Positions 13,337 to 25,446 of a DNA stretch of 64,000 nucleotides are shown one piece after another. Source of the DNA: Lutjanus erythropterus (taxonomy: Eukaryota > Chordata > Actinopteri > Lutjaniformes > Lutjanidae); contig CM034597.1 in the NCBI GenBank assembly GCA_020091685.1, forward strand, positions 36,325,301-36,389,300. Reading direction: 5' to 3'. How positions within the stretch are numbered: position 1 is the stretch's first letter; each line of letters begins with the position of its first letter. The notes beneath the pieces were generated by a model that had not been told where the DNA came from, ran no database searches, and saw only the letters and a program-made list of their open reading frames with translations. A program made the position numbers and the translations under genes.

Positions 13337-13550
13337 AGGAATAAGACCCAAAGAAGAGCTAAAACGTCAAAGGTCACACTGACCTCGTTAAACACATTTC
13401 TGGCCATAACTCAAGATTTCATACACTGCTTATGACAAAATTACACACAAATGTCTAATAAGATCAAATGATGAAGTGATGACATTTTATATCCAAAAGG
13501 TCAAAGGTCAGCTTCAATGTGACATCATAATGTTCAGCTCCCAATCCTCT
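13337..13550. repeat. Dispersed repeat with AAGGTCAAAGGTCA motif
   Basis: It contains GTCAAAGGTCACACTGACCTC, CTGGCCATAACTCAAGATTTC and AAGGTCAAAGGTCAGCTTCA, typical of a repeat spread through fish genomes, probably a LINE-tail or MITE derivative. Family not assigned. Confidence 0.45.
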
Positions 13551-13790
13551 GTAAAAGAAAATAGTTTGTGAGTGAATACAGCATGTTTCTCTCTGTGAAT
13601 TATTTCCTGGAATCATACATGTAGTGATTACTTGCATTACTTGTAGTTTTATATTTTATTGTTCAATATATGATGATTTAAGGGTTACACTTCTAAGCAA
13701 AATGTTTTTAAGTTGTTTTATATCAGACATCAGTTAATTTCTAATAAATGTTCCACCATTGTAACAAAATGTTTGGAGTCCACTTGTAGG

Positions 13791-14090
13791 TTAAAGCTGC
13801 AGTGATTAATCTATTCATCGAGTAGCTGTTAAATATTAAATTAATCACCAATATTTTGATAATTAATAATTGATTAATTGGTTTGAGTATCTTTTTAAGA
13901 AAAAAAAGTCTCTGATTTCACTTTCTTTAATGTGAATATTTTCTGGTTTCTTCAATCTTCTATGACAGAAACTGATCACTGATATTTTCTCACCATTTTC
14001 TGAAATTTTATAGACCAAACAACTAATGGATTAATCAAGAAAATAATAGATTGACGGAAAAAAGACAATGAAAATATTTGTTATTTGACA
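13791..14090. mobile_element. Degraded hAT-like MITE of the TAGAGCTGCAAC family
   Basis: AAAGCTGCAGTGATTAATC near the left and GACCAAACAACTAATGGATT followed by AATCAAGAAAATAATAG near the right match the layout of the copy at 16449-16736. The right terminus is not recognisable. Confidence 0.5.
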
Positions 14091-14574
14091 CCCTAATGTG
14101 CATGATGCAGTAAACAACGTGACTAACTATTGAACAGGACACTAAAACTAATGTTTCATTCAAAGACCTCTTACTCTAAAACTGGTCCGCAGGGACCAAA
14201 GTAGTAGTTTGATGTAGGCTAGCAGTTCAATAAATGACTTAAAATCTACAGCAGTGTGTTAGAATCTCTATTTTAGGTAAAACAGTGCAAAATAATTTCT
14301 AATACATAGTGTAAACTTAGCAGTTTTAGTACATAGTGTGGCACTGAATCGGGACACAATAGTGTTAGTTTAAGAGATATAAGACTTAAAAGAGTCTCAT
14401 CTGGAAAAGGACCAGCCGATAAAAATCTCAAAATAACAAACGCAATTAAATTCTTTTTGGTAAAATGTAGCATGTAAAACTGTGTTAAGATACTGTGAGG
14501 GTTGTCATGGCATGTGACTGTTTATCATTTAAAGGTACAAGAAAGTGAAAAGGCAGCATATTCCCGCCCCCCCT

Positions 14575-14587
<13 letters not shown>

Positions 14588-14616
<29 letters not shown>
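14588..14616. repeat. (CA)n microsatellite
   Basis: CA run preceded by a short CT tract. Confidence 0.93.
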
Positions 14617-14618
<2 letters not shown>

Positions 14619-14639
14619 GTGCTGGGGAGCGAGGGGTTG

Positions 14640-14880
14640 AGCGGTTTGTTGGTAACAATCAAAGCAGCGATGCATGCCGTGTGACTAAGTGACTGTAACC
14701 CTCCAGACAGCCCGGGCCTCTGCCTGTTAGTGTGTGGCAACACCAAGATAGCTCATTACCCATTCTGTTCCAATTGAATTTTAACCAGCGTATTTGTTCC
14801 AGTGCAAATTCTGACATTTCAATATGCCAACAGAGAAATCAGCTCATTTGAATGTGGCGAGCTTGTTTATTGTTCCCTGA
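14640..14880. promoter_or_regulatory. Candidate conserved non-coding element
   Basis: Repeat-free block with CATTACCCATTCTG, TTTCAATATGCC, CTCATTTGAATGTG and TTTATTGTTCC (a SOX-like ATTGTT site). Composition differs from the AT-rich surroundings. No coding frame is credible. Confidence 0.35.
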
Positions 14881-15120
14881 AGAAAAAAACGGGGAGAGGA
14901 GGAAAAGTGTGAAACTTTACTGATACGGTGACTGAGTTTCGTCTCAGGTAAAACAACTCAACTTTAACAGGGTTTATACAGTGTTCACTTATTAACTGCA
15001 AGACTTTTAAAGACCTTTTTAACACAACATAGACTGCAATTTGATACTGTTTTCACCGTCATATCCATCAAAGAATGGAAAAAAACTTATAGGGACAATA
15101 AGGCCTACAATTATTTAAAG

Positions 15121-15464
15121 CAGTGGATGTCAAACTGGGGTCTGGGAACCAACAGCGGCCCTTGGGTGGGTTGCAGAGGGTCACCAGCAAAAGGAGGAAG
15201 AGAATATTTTAACTTTTATCACATTTTGGAGGTTGAACAACAAGAATTAGAGAAATAGAAACAGAGTTTGTCTTTTTTTGATTTATTGTAATTTATGGTG
15301 ATCCTAGTTTGATCACTGATTGATTACTGATTGATTGATTGATTGATTATTAGACAGCGGTTCCCAAAGTTCTTCTGGCACACCAGCAGCCAAACTGAGG
15401 GTCTCTAGTCTAATGTGCATCTATTGTTGGGGGTCCTTGACATGAAAAAGTTTGGGAACCCCTG
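15121..15464. mobile_element. hAT MITE of the CAGnGGTTCCCAA type
   Basis: The left end is CAGTGGATGTCAAACTGGGG. The right end reads on the opposite strand CAGGGGTTCCCAAACTTTTT, the familiar Charlie-like hAT terminus. Flanking 8-mers ATTTAAAG (15113-15120) and ATTTAGAG (15465-15472) match at seven of eight bases. A short (TTGA)n run lies inside. No transposase remains. Confidence 0.8.
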
Positions 15465-15960
15465 ATTTAGAGTATAGAGTGACCAGTAGTTGATCATGCT
15501 AACGTTAATTATTAATAATAACAATACAAAAAATACTGAAATACTGATTTTCTTTTTTTTTCTCAGTGTTGTTCTAATTTTAGGTTTAAGTTTCCTTATT
15601 CAACAAATGCCTGTGCCAGACTAAACAATGTCAAATGAGGCGCAATTACTGCCATTTCTAGCCTATCTATGAATTATTGATTAATAGATTTTCATCAGTT
15701 AAATTCTAAACAGTTATTGATCAATCAGTCCCAGATGTAAATGTCAATAAGATATAGAAATATAAGTCATCAATTAATGTGACCTGGACCCAGAAAAGTG
15801 GCAGAAAGTTGATGCTTTGATCAACCAATAAAATAAATCTAATTTCATTCAGGTTTTTGCGAGCATTGACACATGTCCATTCTGAATCGATGAGCTCTCT
15901 GGCTATTATAACAGTAGTCACAGTGTTTGCTACAGGTCACCGCAGCATCAGTCTCACTTA

Positions 15961-16236
15961 CACTTGACAAAAAGATAAGTGCTTTTGTTTTCACCCTCAT
16001 TTTTCATGAGTTGAACTAAAAGAGCTTAGATTTCTTCTGCTCACACAAGGTTTATTTATCTCAGGATTTGTTGACAAAACTGTGTTGGTGAGCACTTCCC
16101 CTGTGCCAACATAATCCATCCATCTGACAGGTGTGGTTTATCAATATGCTGATTAAACAGTAATATTATTATTGCACAGGTGTGCCTTGGACTGTTGCAA
16201 AAGGACACTCTAAAATGTGCAATTTGATCTGGAAAA
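15961..16236. mobile_element. Tc1/mariner-like transposon, 5' fragment
   Basis: The segment starts after a TA dinucleotide with CACTTGACAAAAAG and contains the CATTTTTCATGAG, GTGAGCACTTCCCC, ACAGGTGTGGTTTATCA and GCACAGGTGTGCCTT motifs of the 5' untranslated part of a very common fish Tc1-like element. It stops where the transposase frame would begin. This identification relies on recalled consensus sequence. Confidence 0.65.
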
Positions 16237-16284
16237 AAGAAATTTACTAGGCACTGAACTATGGCTACTACAAACAGAGCTACT

Positions 16285-16395
16285 AGATACCATTTTTTTT
16301 TCCCAGGAGGGCAAAGTCAGGACCTGCTCTATTCTGCCTCTGATTGGCTTATGCTTACCCTGACCCTAACCTTCAACCAGAGCCATATTACATGT
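16285..16395. repeat. Dispersed repeat, copy 1 of a local pair
   Basis: After an A/T run it reads GGCAAAGTCAGGACCTGC then TTCTGCCTCTGATTGGC and a CTAACC-rich tail. A second copy lies at 38918-39030. Both sit directly upstream of a TAGAGCTGCAAC-type MITE or its remains, so they may be parts of one larger unit. Confidence 0.6.
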
Positions 16396-16448
16396 AGACA
16401 CTGCATTGACCACTTCAGCTTGTTGCTGCATAATGTCAATGTTGCCAC

Positions 16449-16736
16449 TAGAGCTGCAACAATTAATTGAGTCACTGATCATTAATCAATTATCAAATTA
16501 ATCAGCAACAATTTTTAAAAGAAAATAAAGTAAAAAATTATCTGCTCTCAGCTTCGCAAATGTGAACATTTTGGGATATTTGGGATATTTTGGGGTTTGA
16601 AGATGTCACCTTGGCCCCTTGGGAAACACTTCGAGGTTTTTCACCGCTCTCTGACGCTTTTATGGAACAAACAAACAACTAACTGATTAATCAAGAAAAT
16701 AATCAACAATGAAAATAATCATTGGTTGCAGCCCTA
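16449..16736. mobile_element. hAT-like MITE, TAGAGCTGCAAC family
   Basis: The left end TAGAGCTGCAACAATTAAT pairs with the right end, which on the opposite strand reads TAGGGCTGCAACCAATGAT. The flanks GTTGCCAC and GTCGCTGC differ only by transitions, consistent with a decayed 8-bp duplication. Confidence 0.8.
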
Positions 16737-17599
16737 GTCGCTGCCACGTTCATAAGATCAAGATTCACCTCTGAACATACCCATATTAATGGCGGAGCTG
16801 CCATTTTTCTGGATAAAAAGCACTACATTTATTTCTCAACCGATCTCAATGTGCAGTGTTAGATTCAAGGGTTCATGATCTCTGTGGAGTAAGTTAGAAA
16901 AACACAAAACTTTTTTTTCCTCACTGCATGTAGATCATTAACCCTGATCTAACACCACTCACTGAGATCGGTGGAGAAATAAACGTTGCACTGCCTTTAA
17001 TCCAGAAAAACTGCAGCTCTGCTGGTTACACGGATTTGTTCACAGGTCAGTCTTGACCTAACGAACATGGCAGCGGCGTATGATCCACAGGCCAAGGCGG
17101 TGTGTACGTATATGTATCTATACATTCATCTTCAGCCATTGTGGGGCGCTGTAAGGTTCTGGCTTGTGACATACACATCTGCAGCTGACACACTGAGAGA
17201 TGGCCCTCATTTGCATAATTATCCCATGATGCACTGTCAAGAGTTTAAGTTATGTTCCAAAATGCAAATGTTACTGTTTGTTACTGTTTGTCATGCATTT
17301 GTAATGCGTTTGTAAAGTTTATTCAGAACATGGTGGTTTACATTGGTCTATTTTTGTGCTGTCCTGGAAAACACCTCATGTGTCCAAAACTGAAAGCTTT
17401 TTAGTCAAAACTAGCAGCTACTTTAACAGCTTTTCAATGGTTAAATATTTGTAAAGCCAATAGACAGACATTAAAAGCACTGAATTACGTACAAAAATTA
17501 AAATGTCAAAATATGAAGATAGGAATGTGCCCAACAGCGACAATGCATTACTTTAACATTTTAAGTAAATGCAAAGTAGAAATATCGAACTAGAACGGT

Positions 17600-18040
17600 C
17601 CCATCTCTAGTTTCTTTTCTAAGCCGATGTGCAAGCAAAGTCATTAAATTCATGAGCAGAGCATAACGAGGATGAGGAGACAGACAGACAAATGTTTAAT
17701 TGCGTTTTTTTCGCCGAGCAATGCCTGCTACTTCTGTACGAAGGTGTGTGTGTGAATGCAGAGTCAGAGCCAAGAGTGGTTGGATTGATGTGAAAGGCTT
17801 CGCCAAAAGAGGCTTCATCCAAAATTTCAGACTGTCGACGTGCCGCTTTTATCTACACCTGTCAGTCTTTCAAGATGTTTTCATGCAAGTGAATGTAGTA
17901 AAAGTCGCATGAATTCCAATGTGACTGTGAGCTCACTTTCCAAAAATCTGATCGGTATCTGAGTAAGTGGCCCAACTCTGATTTGATCAGATTCTGATTG
18001 TGACTTGTGCTGTTCACACTGTCATGATATACTGACATCA
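17600..18040. repeat. Dispersed repeat, partial copy related to 22886-23575
   Basis: Shares in order AAATTCATGAGCAGA, GGATGAGGAGAC, AAGTCGCATGAATTC-like and GTGACTTGTGCTGTTCAC with the copy at 23080-23490. It lacks a clear left end. Probably a non-autonomous DNA element of unassigned family. Confidence 0.6.
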
Positions 18041-19499
18041 TATAATCCGGTCTAAATACTCTTAATTCCTCACTAAAATTGTTTGTGTTGGTAAAAACTG
18101 ATTTGACTGTGCAGGCAAGTTTTTTTTTACTATAAACTATACTATACTAAACTATACTATAAACATAATGTTCAATAGACATTAGAAGTGATTTTGTGAT
18201 AAAATGCTGTCATTTACTTTTTGATTGCGCCTACTTCCTTGCAACCTGCATTATCTACGTTCAGTTACAGATTTACCCACACTGCATGTTTTTCCACAAC
18301 CCCAATGAAAGGTGCCTGTTGGATTTTAACTGGACTTCCTGTGCACTGAAACAGTCACAATTGTGTGTAGCTTCACAGAAAATGTGTTACAGTGGCATTA
18401 AATTGTCTACATCTCAGTAGTTATTTTAAATGACTATAAAAAAAAACAGTCCACCAAACAGAAAAAGAGACCCAGGAATCAAGTCAGCCTCCTCAATAAC
18501 TGTGCAATGTGTTGTTGTCACACACTTTTATGGTGTCGTGAATTTTGGACTTGAATCCAAAGCAACATCTGAGGAGAAAGAAGGTAAAACAAATTGCACA
18601 CTACTCTAAGATAGTTTTCATTTCAACTGTATTAAAATGTTTTTTTTCCTTAACTTTCCTGTAACTCCATCTTGCCAACATCACGTTGCAGTTTGCCAGG
18701 AGTGACTTCCATCTGACAACTTTTAAGATACTTCACATCATCTTGAATTGTCTGACAAACTGTCAGAGCCACATGGCAAAGTGAAACCTGTACTACATTC
18801 TGTTTCATCATGTGGCACAACAAGCCAGAAGAAGTTTGTTCTAGACCTATTTATTGTACTGAACGTGAACAGAAAATATCTAAACAAACGATCCAATAAA
18901 CTCTGCATTATGCTGACAACTGTGACTGACAACTTACTGAAGAGTAAGAAGTGATTTGAGCCCAACAAAGATGAGATCAATACCAACTTTAGAGGGGGAA
19001 AAAAAATACTGATTACAGATATGGTTGCCTATATAGGGTTTTCTGAGCTGGAATGAAAATAGACATCTTCTATGTGGATTGTGCACTGATTTTATACTGA
19101 TACAATGATGTAAAGTTTCTCAGAGGGCTGTTTTCTTAAACAAATAACTTTATGAAAGCATATTCTATATATTATTTAACCTGTTAAATACTTTACTTTA
19201 TAATATATACACTGTCAACCTTTTGTAGAAAGGAATTCTGAGAAAATTAAGAATAAATAAAAATAAAATAAAGAGCTACATAAATACCACTACTGTTCAG
19301 TATCAGTACCTTGCTGAATATTTTAATACTGTCTACATATACATGGTCTTATGTGTCACACATGAGGTATATTTGGCTTCTCTTTCTTCTATTTCTTTAC
19401 AAATGCCAAAAAACTCCTCTTGTCCTCATAAATGTTCCCCATTGTGTTAAATCTAAATCACTCAGTATTGTTTTCTGCATTATATGTTCTGTAACAAAA

Positions 19500-19600
19500 A
19501 GTTTTCATATTGGTGCATCGGTGAACGTACGAGCCAATACTGATGTATATGTGACAGGCCAATACTGGGCCAATCAGTACATTGGTTGGGCTCTAATACT
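19500..19600. mobile_element. Solo end of a hAT-like element
   Basis: GTACATTGGTTGGGCTCTA reads on the other strand TAGAGCCCAACCAATGTAC, and CCAATACTG is repeated inside, as in fish hAT elements beginning TAGAGCCCGACC. No partner end is visible. Confidence 0.45.
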
Positions 19601-20534
19601 GATGACACGGCAGCGTTGGTGATGAATCACCACCAACATGAAGCATCATCACATCATTTGCCAAGTTTGAGGTACATGTATCGCCTTTAGCTGTTTAACT
19701 GTGGTAAAAATCATCCCCTCCTCCAGCTGTAACTCCAAACAAGACAAACTCAAAGACATAAGTTCTCCAGTTACACTAAAATCTCTGAATTTAAGTTAAA
19801 CACTACCAAGCGAGAGAAGCAAAGTATTATCACACACATATGCTGTATATGTACGTATACAAGACCACAATTAGGCACTTCTGATGGCACATGAGATATA
19901 CAATTAAGTGAGGGGAAGAGGGGCAATCGCTGTCTAGAGATGCACAGAGAAGTGAGAAAAGGGTGAGATAGATAGTAAGAAAGAGATATCGACAAAGAGG
20001 AAAGAAATAAATAAGAGAAACAATATATATCTGTGATATCTGTCATAACTCACCGGTCTCCGCAACGCAGGAAGAGACTTCAGGTAACAGCCCAGTCACT
20101 GTAAACCAGGAACTAATCTGGAGGCCAGAGAGAGCAGACATTTAAATGCACCTTAATAACATGTTATTATGAATAATTTAATCTTTTAACTTCAAGAACG
20201 ACTGCCACCGACATAAATAAACTCAGTTCAGGCCGTCAAGAATATAACCAATTATCATCCCTTTGACTACATCTCAGGTGAGCTGGGTAAATGATCTGCT
20301 TGTGCAGCATCTGTATGTCAGGTTTTGTTACTCTTTTTCTGAGTCAACAAGTTAGGCTAAGTTCAGTTTGCACAAATACAAATGTACTGTTATTCCAAAC
20401 CTGTAATAATCCACAACAGCAGGCAGCGTACCCAGGTGCCGCTCAGGTAATAATCCAGCAGATCCGTGCAGGTAAAGTGTCCTTCAGCCGTCAGGTGCTC
20501 TACTCCGAGTCGTCCAAGCTGAGGATGAAAACAG

Positions 20535-20700
20535 TCAGCTGAAATCCTCTTCCTGCCCCTCGTAATCCTTCAGCACAATGATCCCGGCAGGATGTTTCAT
20601 CTCCTCCTCTGCATCTTCGTCTCTCCTCCAGACTCCTCCACGGAGGTGTTGCACCTCTGAACGTAGGGGCTGGACAGACGCACCTGCAGCAGGACAACAG
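20535..20700. other. Candidate unannotated exon, strand uncertain
   Basis: On the + strand, a pyrimidine-rich tract ending in TTCAG (20569-20573) and a strong donor CAG/GTAAGA (20701) delimit a 127-bp segment (20574-20700). On the - strand, a good acceptor CTGCTGCAG stands before 20683, and an open frame of 48 codons runs to TGA at 20535-20537, ending HPAGIIVLKDYEGQEEDFS. Neither reading matches a protein I recognise. It could be an exon of a sox2ot-like RNA. Confidence 0.3.
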
Positions 20701-20984
20701 GTAAGAGGAGATCAGCAGCCTTCAGTGCCGGTGAAACCATCCTCTCATCCCTCTTCTCTCCTCGGCATCGACAACTCTGTCTGTTCCTCGGAGTGTCTCT
20801 GCCAAGAGTAGCCGGGCACAGCCGTCCTGTTTTGCCGCTCTTTGCCAAACACACAAACACACACACATACACGCACATACACAGAGGAGAGTGTTGTGTT
20901 TTTTTTTTTTTTTCAGCAGCCGAGCTAACCCTGAGCCGGGGCCCGGTCTGCCTTTGAGATGCTCTCTAGCCCACAAACACAAGA

Positions 20985-21660
20985 CGGCTTTCATTATCTT
21001 GCCCGTCGCAGCGCAAGGCCTAGCTTCTAAAAGCTACTGATTTCTTTCTTCCCTTAGCCCCCTGCACAAAGGGAGGGCATTTTGTAAATTACTTGCTCGT
21101 TTCAGACCAACAAAAGGTACTTTCATTGAACCCTCCACCCCCCCCACTGCTCTCTCTCTATCCTCCCGCCATTTGATTTTGCTCAAATTTGATTACAAGG
21201 CTTGAAAAAGGAGAGGAAGAAAAGAGAAGAGGAAATAAGAAAGCCCCACAGATGGCGTGTTCATTCAGTGCTGTGAATGGCTTTATATGGGCTGCCTTTA
21301 TACATGTGGCAATCCAAAGACGCTTCAGCCGCTCCGCTAAAAAAAGAACTTGACAAAATTATTGGTTTGGCGGCTTTCTTACACGACTGACACGGGGAAC
21401 TCTGAGAAAGAAAAGCCTGCCTCCTCTTTCTCTTGCTTTCTTTTCGCGCTCCTTGTCTCTGAACCTCACACTCTCTCCGGGTCGCACACCTTAATCAAAA
21501 CAAACTAAATGAGCTGTTTGATTCGGGGAGAAAGAGTGTGTTTGCCTGCATATGTGTGTGTTGTCATATTAATAACCACCTGCCCGGCCCTGCATTAGGC
21601 CACATTTCAAGACAACAAAGTTCAATATTCAGCAGAATGGACAGGAAGGACATTAAGAAA
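20985..21660. promoter_or_regulatory. Candidate conserved non-coding element cluster
   Basis: Repeat-free sequence with a long run of information-rich words: GGCTTTCATTATCTTGCCC, TTTTGTAAATTACTTGC, CTCAAATTTGATTACAAGGC, CTTTATATGGGCTGCC and ACAAAATTATTGGTTTGGCG. Several homeodomain-like (TAATTA-type) and SOX-like (ATTGG/ACAAAG) words occur. There is no coding frame of note. This is one of the best enhancer-like blocks in the window by eye. Confidence 0.45.
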
Positions 21661-22517
21661 ATGAGACGCATTCCAGCCACTAGATTTGATAATACACCCA
21701 CACATGCACGCACACACTCGCACACATCCAGCTCAAATCAAACAGCTCAGACTGAACTCAAAAACATTAGCCAACACAAAGCGCAGAGCGTTCTGTTCTC
21801 TCACAGGCTATAATCCTGTTTCCACAATGGACCACTCACTCTGCACTTGTTTTCCTCAGGAGGATAATTATAGGTCTGTAGTCACACACACACACACACA
21901 CACACACAGCTTTAAAGCCCTCTTGCTTTCTCGCTTACACACACACTCACACACATTTGCAGCAGAGGACTTGCCAATGCAGGGCGAACTATGACTTGTT
22001 ATGCCATTATCATCACCCTACAGACTGTAGGAAGAAGCGATGGTCTGGGACCTGGCATGGCCGCTCTGGGTCAGAGGGACTAATGGACAGGGGTCAGTTA
22101 ATTCATGGATCCACTGAGCGGACCTTAGAGTCCAGGTCGCAGACTGTGTCATTCCATCAGTGTGATAAAATGGTAACCATCACCGAGGTCAATCGGCCAA
22201 AACAACTGGACATCTTTCACAGGCAGAAACTCACTCGTTGTCGGTCCTTAAAAACTGCAGCTTTGTCTTTGGTTCTCCTTCTTTCTGACATACAGTGACC
22301 TGATTCATACATTTGATTTTTTGACATAAGGGGGATTTGATTCAGACACTGAGCAGCAGCTGAACGGTTCTATGACTCAGGAATGAACAACCGGGACTAT
22401 GCCAACAAATCACTTGCAATGAGTGAAAGAACAGGATCTTAAAATGGTTAAACCTGTCTATCATGAGGAATTACTTCAATTCATCTGAGCTGTAATGAAG
22501 TTTCTTACAAGACTAAG

Positions 22518-22880
22518 AGTCTACAGCCATGGCAGCAGCTTTGCGAGGCTGTTCACAGGCACACATGCTAACAACGATAAAAATAACATTCTGATATTTA
22601 TGAGGTATAATGTTTAACAGGTTCATTCATGGAAGTGCAGCTGACGCTGGTGAGACTATCATGAATTTTTTGGCATCTCTAGTCATGAACTAATCCAAAC
22701 AAGACCAGATGATGGCGCTAGATGAAACATTAGTGGATCACCAAAGTTTCCTCAATTCATCCTGAAGAGGTCATAAATGTCTGCATCAAATTTTGTGACA
22801 ATCCATCCAACTGCTGTTGAGCTATTTCAGTCTGGACCAAAGTGGTGGACCAATGAACAGACACTGTCAATCCTAACATG
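22518..22880. repeat. Dispersed teleost repeat, family unassigned
   Basis: It contains GATGATGGCGCTAGATGAAA, GGATCACCAAAGTTTCC, AATTCATCCTGA, GTGACAATCCATCCAAC and GACCAAAGTGGTGGACC in the order typical of a very abundant fish repeat ending in a GACCGACA-like tail. Its left part has the GCAGCTTTGCGAGGCTGT motif; a further piece of the same left part lies at 23575-23660. Probably a retroposon tail, but I cannot name the family. Confidence 0.65.
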
Positions 22881-22885
22881 CTTAA

Positions 22886-23575
22886 AAAAAGACTAAGGTT
22901 ATATTCACGCTGCAAGCCAAATCAGATTTATTACTCAGATGTGTTTTTGGCTGTTCACATTATCTTTAAAATGTGGCCACAATCAGATTTCAGTCTTGAA
23001 CTGGCCCACATGCACAAAACAACACTGTTGTAAAAAGCACACATGGAGGCCACTAAAATGAGCATTTATAGATTGATTTATAAGTTGATGTGCAGCAGAG
23101 GTCATCAAATTCATGAGCAGATCATGACAAGGATGAGGAGACGTGAGCCAAATTTGTAATGATGGCTTTTTATCGAGCATAAACGGCTACTTGTGTATGT
23201 AGGTGTGGGTAGATGCAGGGTCAGATCCAGGAGTGGTGAGATCAAAATCCAAAAATGTAGGTCGTCAAGAGGCTACTTTTAACTACATCTGTCAGCGCCT
23301 CTTCACAGGAGTCTCACTGTAAGACACTTCAGGCAGGTGAGTGTCATAAAAGTTGCATGAATTCTGATATAACTGTTCACAATGAGGTCACAATGCATAA
23401 AAATCTGACCTGTATCCGATTTAGGATGACATATGAAAGTGGCCAAATCTGATTTGAAAAGATCGCATCCCATGTGACTTGTGCTGTTCACACTGTGATG
23501 AAAAAAACAGATCTGAGTCACATATGACCAAAATTCAGGTCTGTGCCACTTTTGCCTGCAGTCTTACAAAGTAAA
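22886..23575. mobile_element. Non-autonomous DNA element with CTGCAGG-type ends
   Basis: The left part TTCACGCTGCAAGCCAAATC and the right part, reading on the opposite strand GACTGCAGGCAAAAGTGG, are loosely inverted. The interior repeats TGTTCACA and CAGATTT words. A partial relative lies at 17600-18040. Exact termini and target duplication are unclear. Confidence 0.5.
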
Positions 23576-24509
23576 GAAGAATCTGTAGCCATGCTAGCTG
23601 CTCTGTGAGGCTGTAGTTTTAGCTACATGCTAATGTTGTAACATGATCAGTGGCCAAAAGCACAGAGGAAATGACAAAAAGTGTAGAGGGAAGGATAATA
23701 CTGGTGTTACTTTAGCTACTGAAGGAGTATTCCAGCAACATAGTGTTGCATTTTCTATATACAGATGTGTTTAAGGTAAAAATCTGAGCAGCAGAGGCTG
23801 AGACATCTTGACTTTTAGCCCCCAGTTTTGTTCAAGCTTCAAAAACACCAGATCCTACACTTCCCACTGTGCAACATGATAAGCACCCTGTCCCTACTAC
23901 ATCCCTACTCTCCCCTATGCATTTGTGCCATAATACTCCACTGTTGTCCAAAAACTATTAAAAACACACAAGTGCTGCTATGAAATCCAACCCATGGAGT
24001 TTCCTAACATAATGTGGTGCAAAAAGTAGTTCAGTATCTAATTATCTGAAAAGTTTGACCAAAAATCTCTAGGAAGCACTAAGATCGGTTCAATATGTAG
24101 TAAAGGTGCACTAATCCAATAATTTGCAGTTATTGAAACAGAAACACATGAGAAACACACTCGGGTTTTTACAGCTTATAGAACTGAATAAAAGTTCTTC
24201 TACTGGGGAATATTGTTTTAATACAACAAAACCATGGACTCCACTCACCAACCTAAGTCCTCACACACTGTGACACACACACACACACACACACACCGAG
24301 AGCTTCGGAGAGCAGAGATATAAAGCTGTAAAACGCTGACAGGACAGAACAGCAGCTCTCACAGCTTCCATATCTACCACTTTAGAGATATTAGTACCAC
24401 CAGCCATCATAACCAGCCGACCCACATTACATTTTCCCTCCAACCTGCCTGACGGAGGTTCAACCCAGCACGGTACGAACACACTTACCCAGAGATGCTG
24501 TTTTTTTTT

Positions 24510-24900
24510 TTTTTTTAAAAGAGGACAATTTGATTCTGTTATTACTGATGAGGGCAGAGATTCCCTCAGTGGTCAGAGAACATTCATAATCAGCAGTTAG
24601 GTCTCCATCCGCAAACCTGAAGCAATTATTGTCTCTAGATAAAAAATGAAAAGCAGGGGTGATTTTTTTTTAAAGGGGAAAATAAACTAGAGATAGAAAT
24701 GACCTTAATATTATTTCTCTCTCTGGGCATTTCCAATAAGAGTATTCCATCGGAGGGTTTGATAAAAGGATTATGCGGCGAGCTTTATGCTGCTGGAGTC
24801 AAATCTGGATATGGAAGGAGAGCTGTTTGATTGAATAATTCTTGTTTCCTTTCTGCCAGGCTAGCAGTCCTCTTTGGGAAAAGTAAAAAATCAGCATTAT
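24510..24900. promoter_or_regulatory. Candidate conserved non-coding element
   Basis: Unique block with GAAGCAATTATTGTCTC, CTTTATGCTGCTGGAG, TCCATCGGAGGGTTTG and TTGAATAATTCTTG. It contains an ATTATTGTCT SOX-like site and homeobox-like AATTATT words. No protein frame or repeat similarity was seen. Confidence 0.42.
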
Positions 24901-25140
24901 GCCAGATTTACACATGTGCTCTCTGACTGTCTGTAGAAGTCAGTCTGCCTATACTAGATGTCTGACTACCAGCAGGCCTGTCTGTCTGTCTGCATGTTTG
25001 ACTGTCTCCAAGTCTGTCTGGGAAGATGAAAAAACACACTCTGATGCAAAATAAACATATTCATTCTGTATTTCTGGCTGCTGACTACATTTTAAACAAG
25101 CTTTGTTACATAATGTCACACTGGACCGTCCCACAAACAC

Positions 25141-25446
25141 TTCAAGGAGCAATATGTAACAACTGCACAGCCAAAAATGTGTACTGCTGCCCAAATAGTG
25201 AGTTGGTGTTACAGAATGTACATGAAATAGGTTGAAATCCTATTTAATATCCAATGTATAGTTGAAGCGAGTTGCCCACCCCACCCCCTCCTCCCCAGAC
25301 TCAGGAAAGCTCTGCAGGAGGTTCACAAGACGCATGCAGCGTTGTGAACAATAACAAGCGAGGAGTCCCACACTGTAAGTTTATCAGCTGTAAAGTTCAG
25401 CCTGTTTTCCTGAAAACAAAACTCTGAAAATACACACTCTGCACTG
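25141..25446. mobile_element. TTAA-ended MITE, copy 2 of 4
   Basis: Starts TTCAAGGAGCAATATGTAAC and follows the copy at 9012 through GTGTACTGCTGCC, CCCCCTCCTCCCC, AATAACAAGCG and TCTGAAAATACACACTCTG. The right terminus is lost. Confidence 0.6.
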
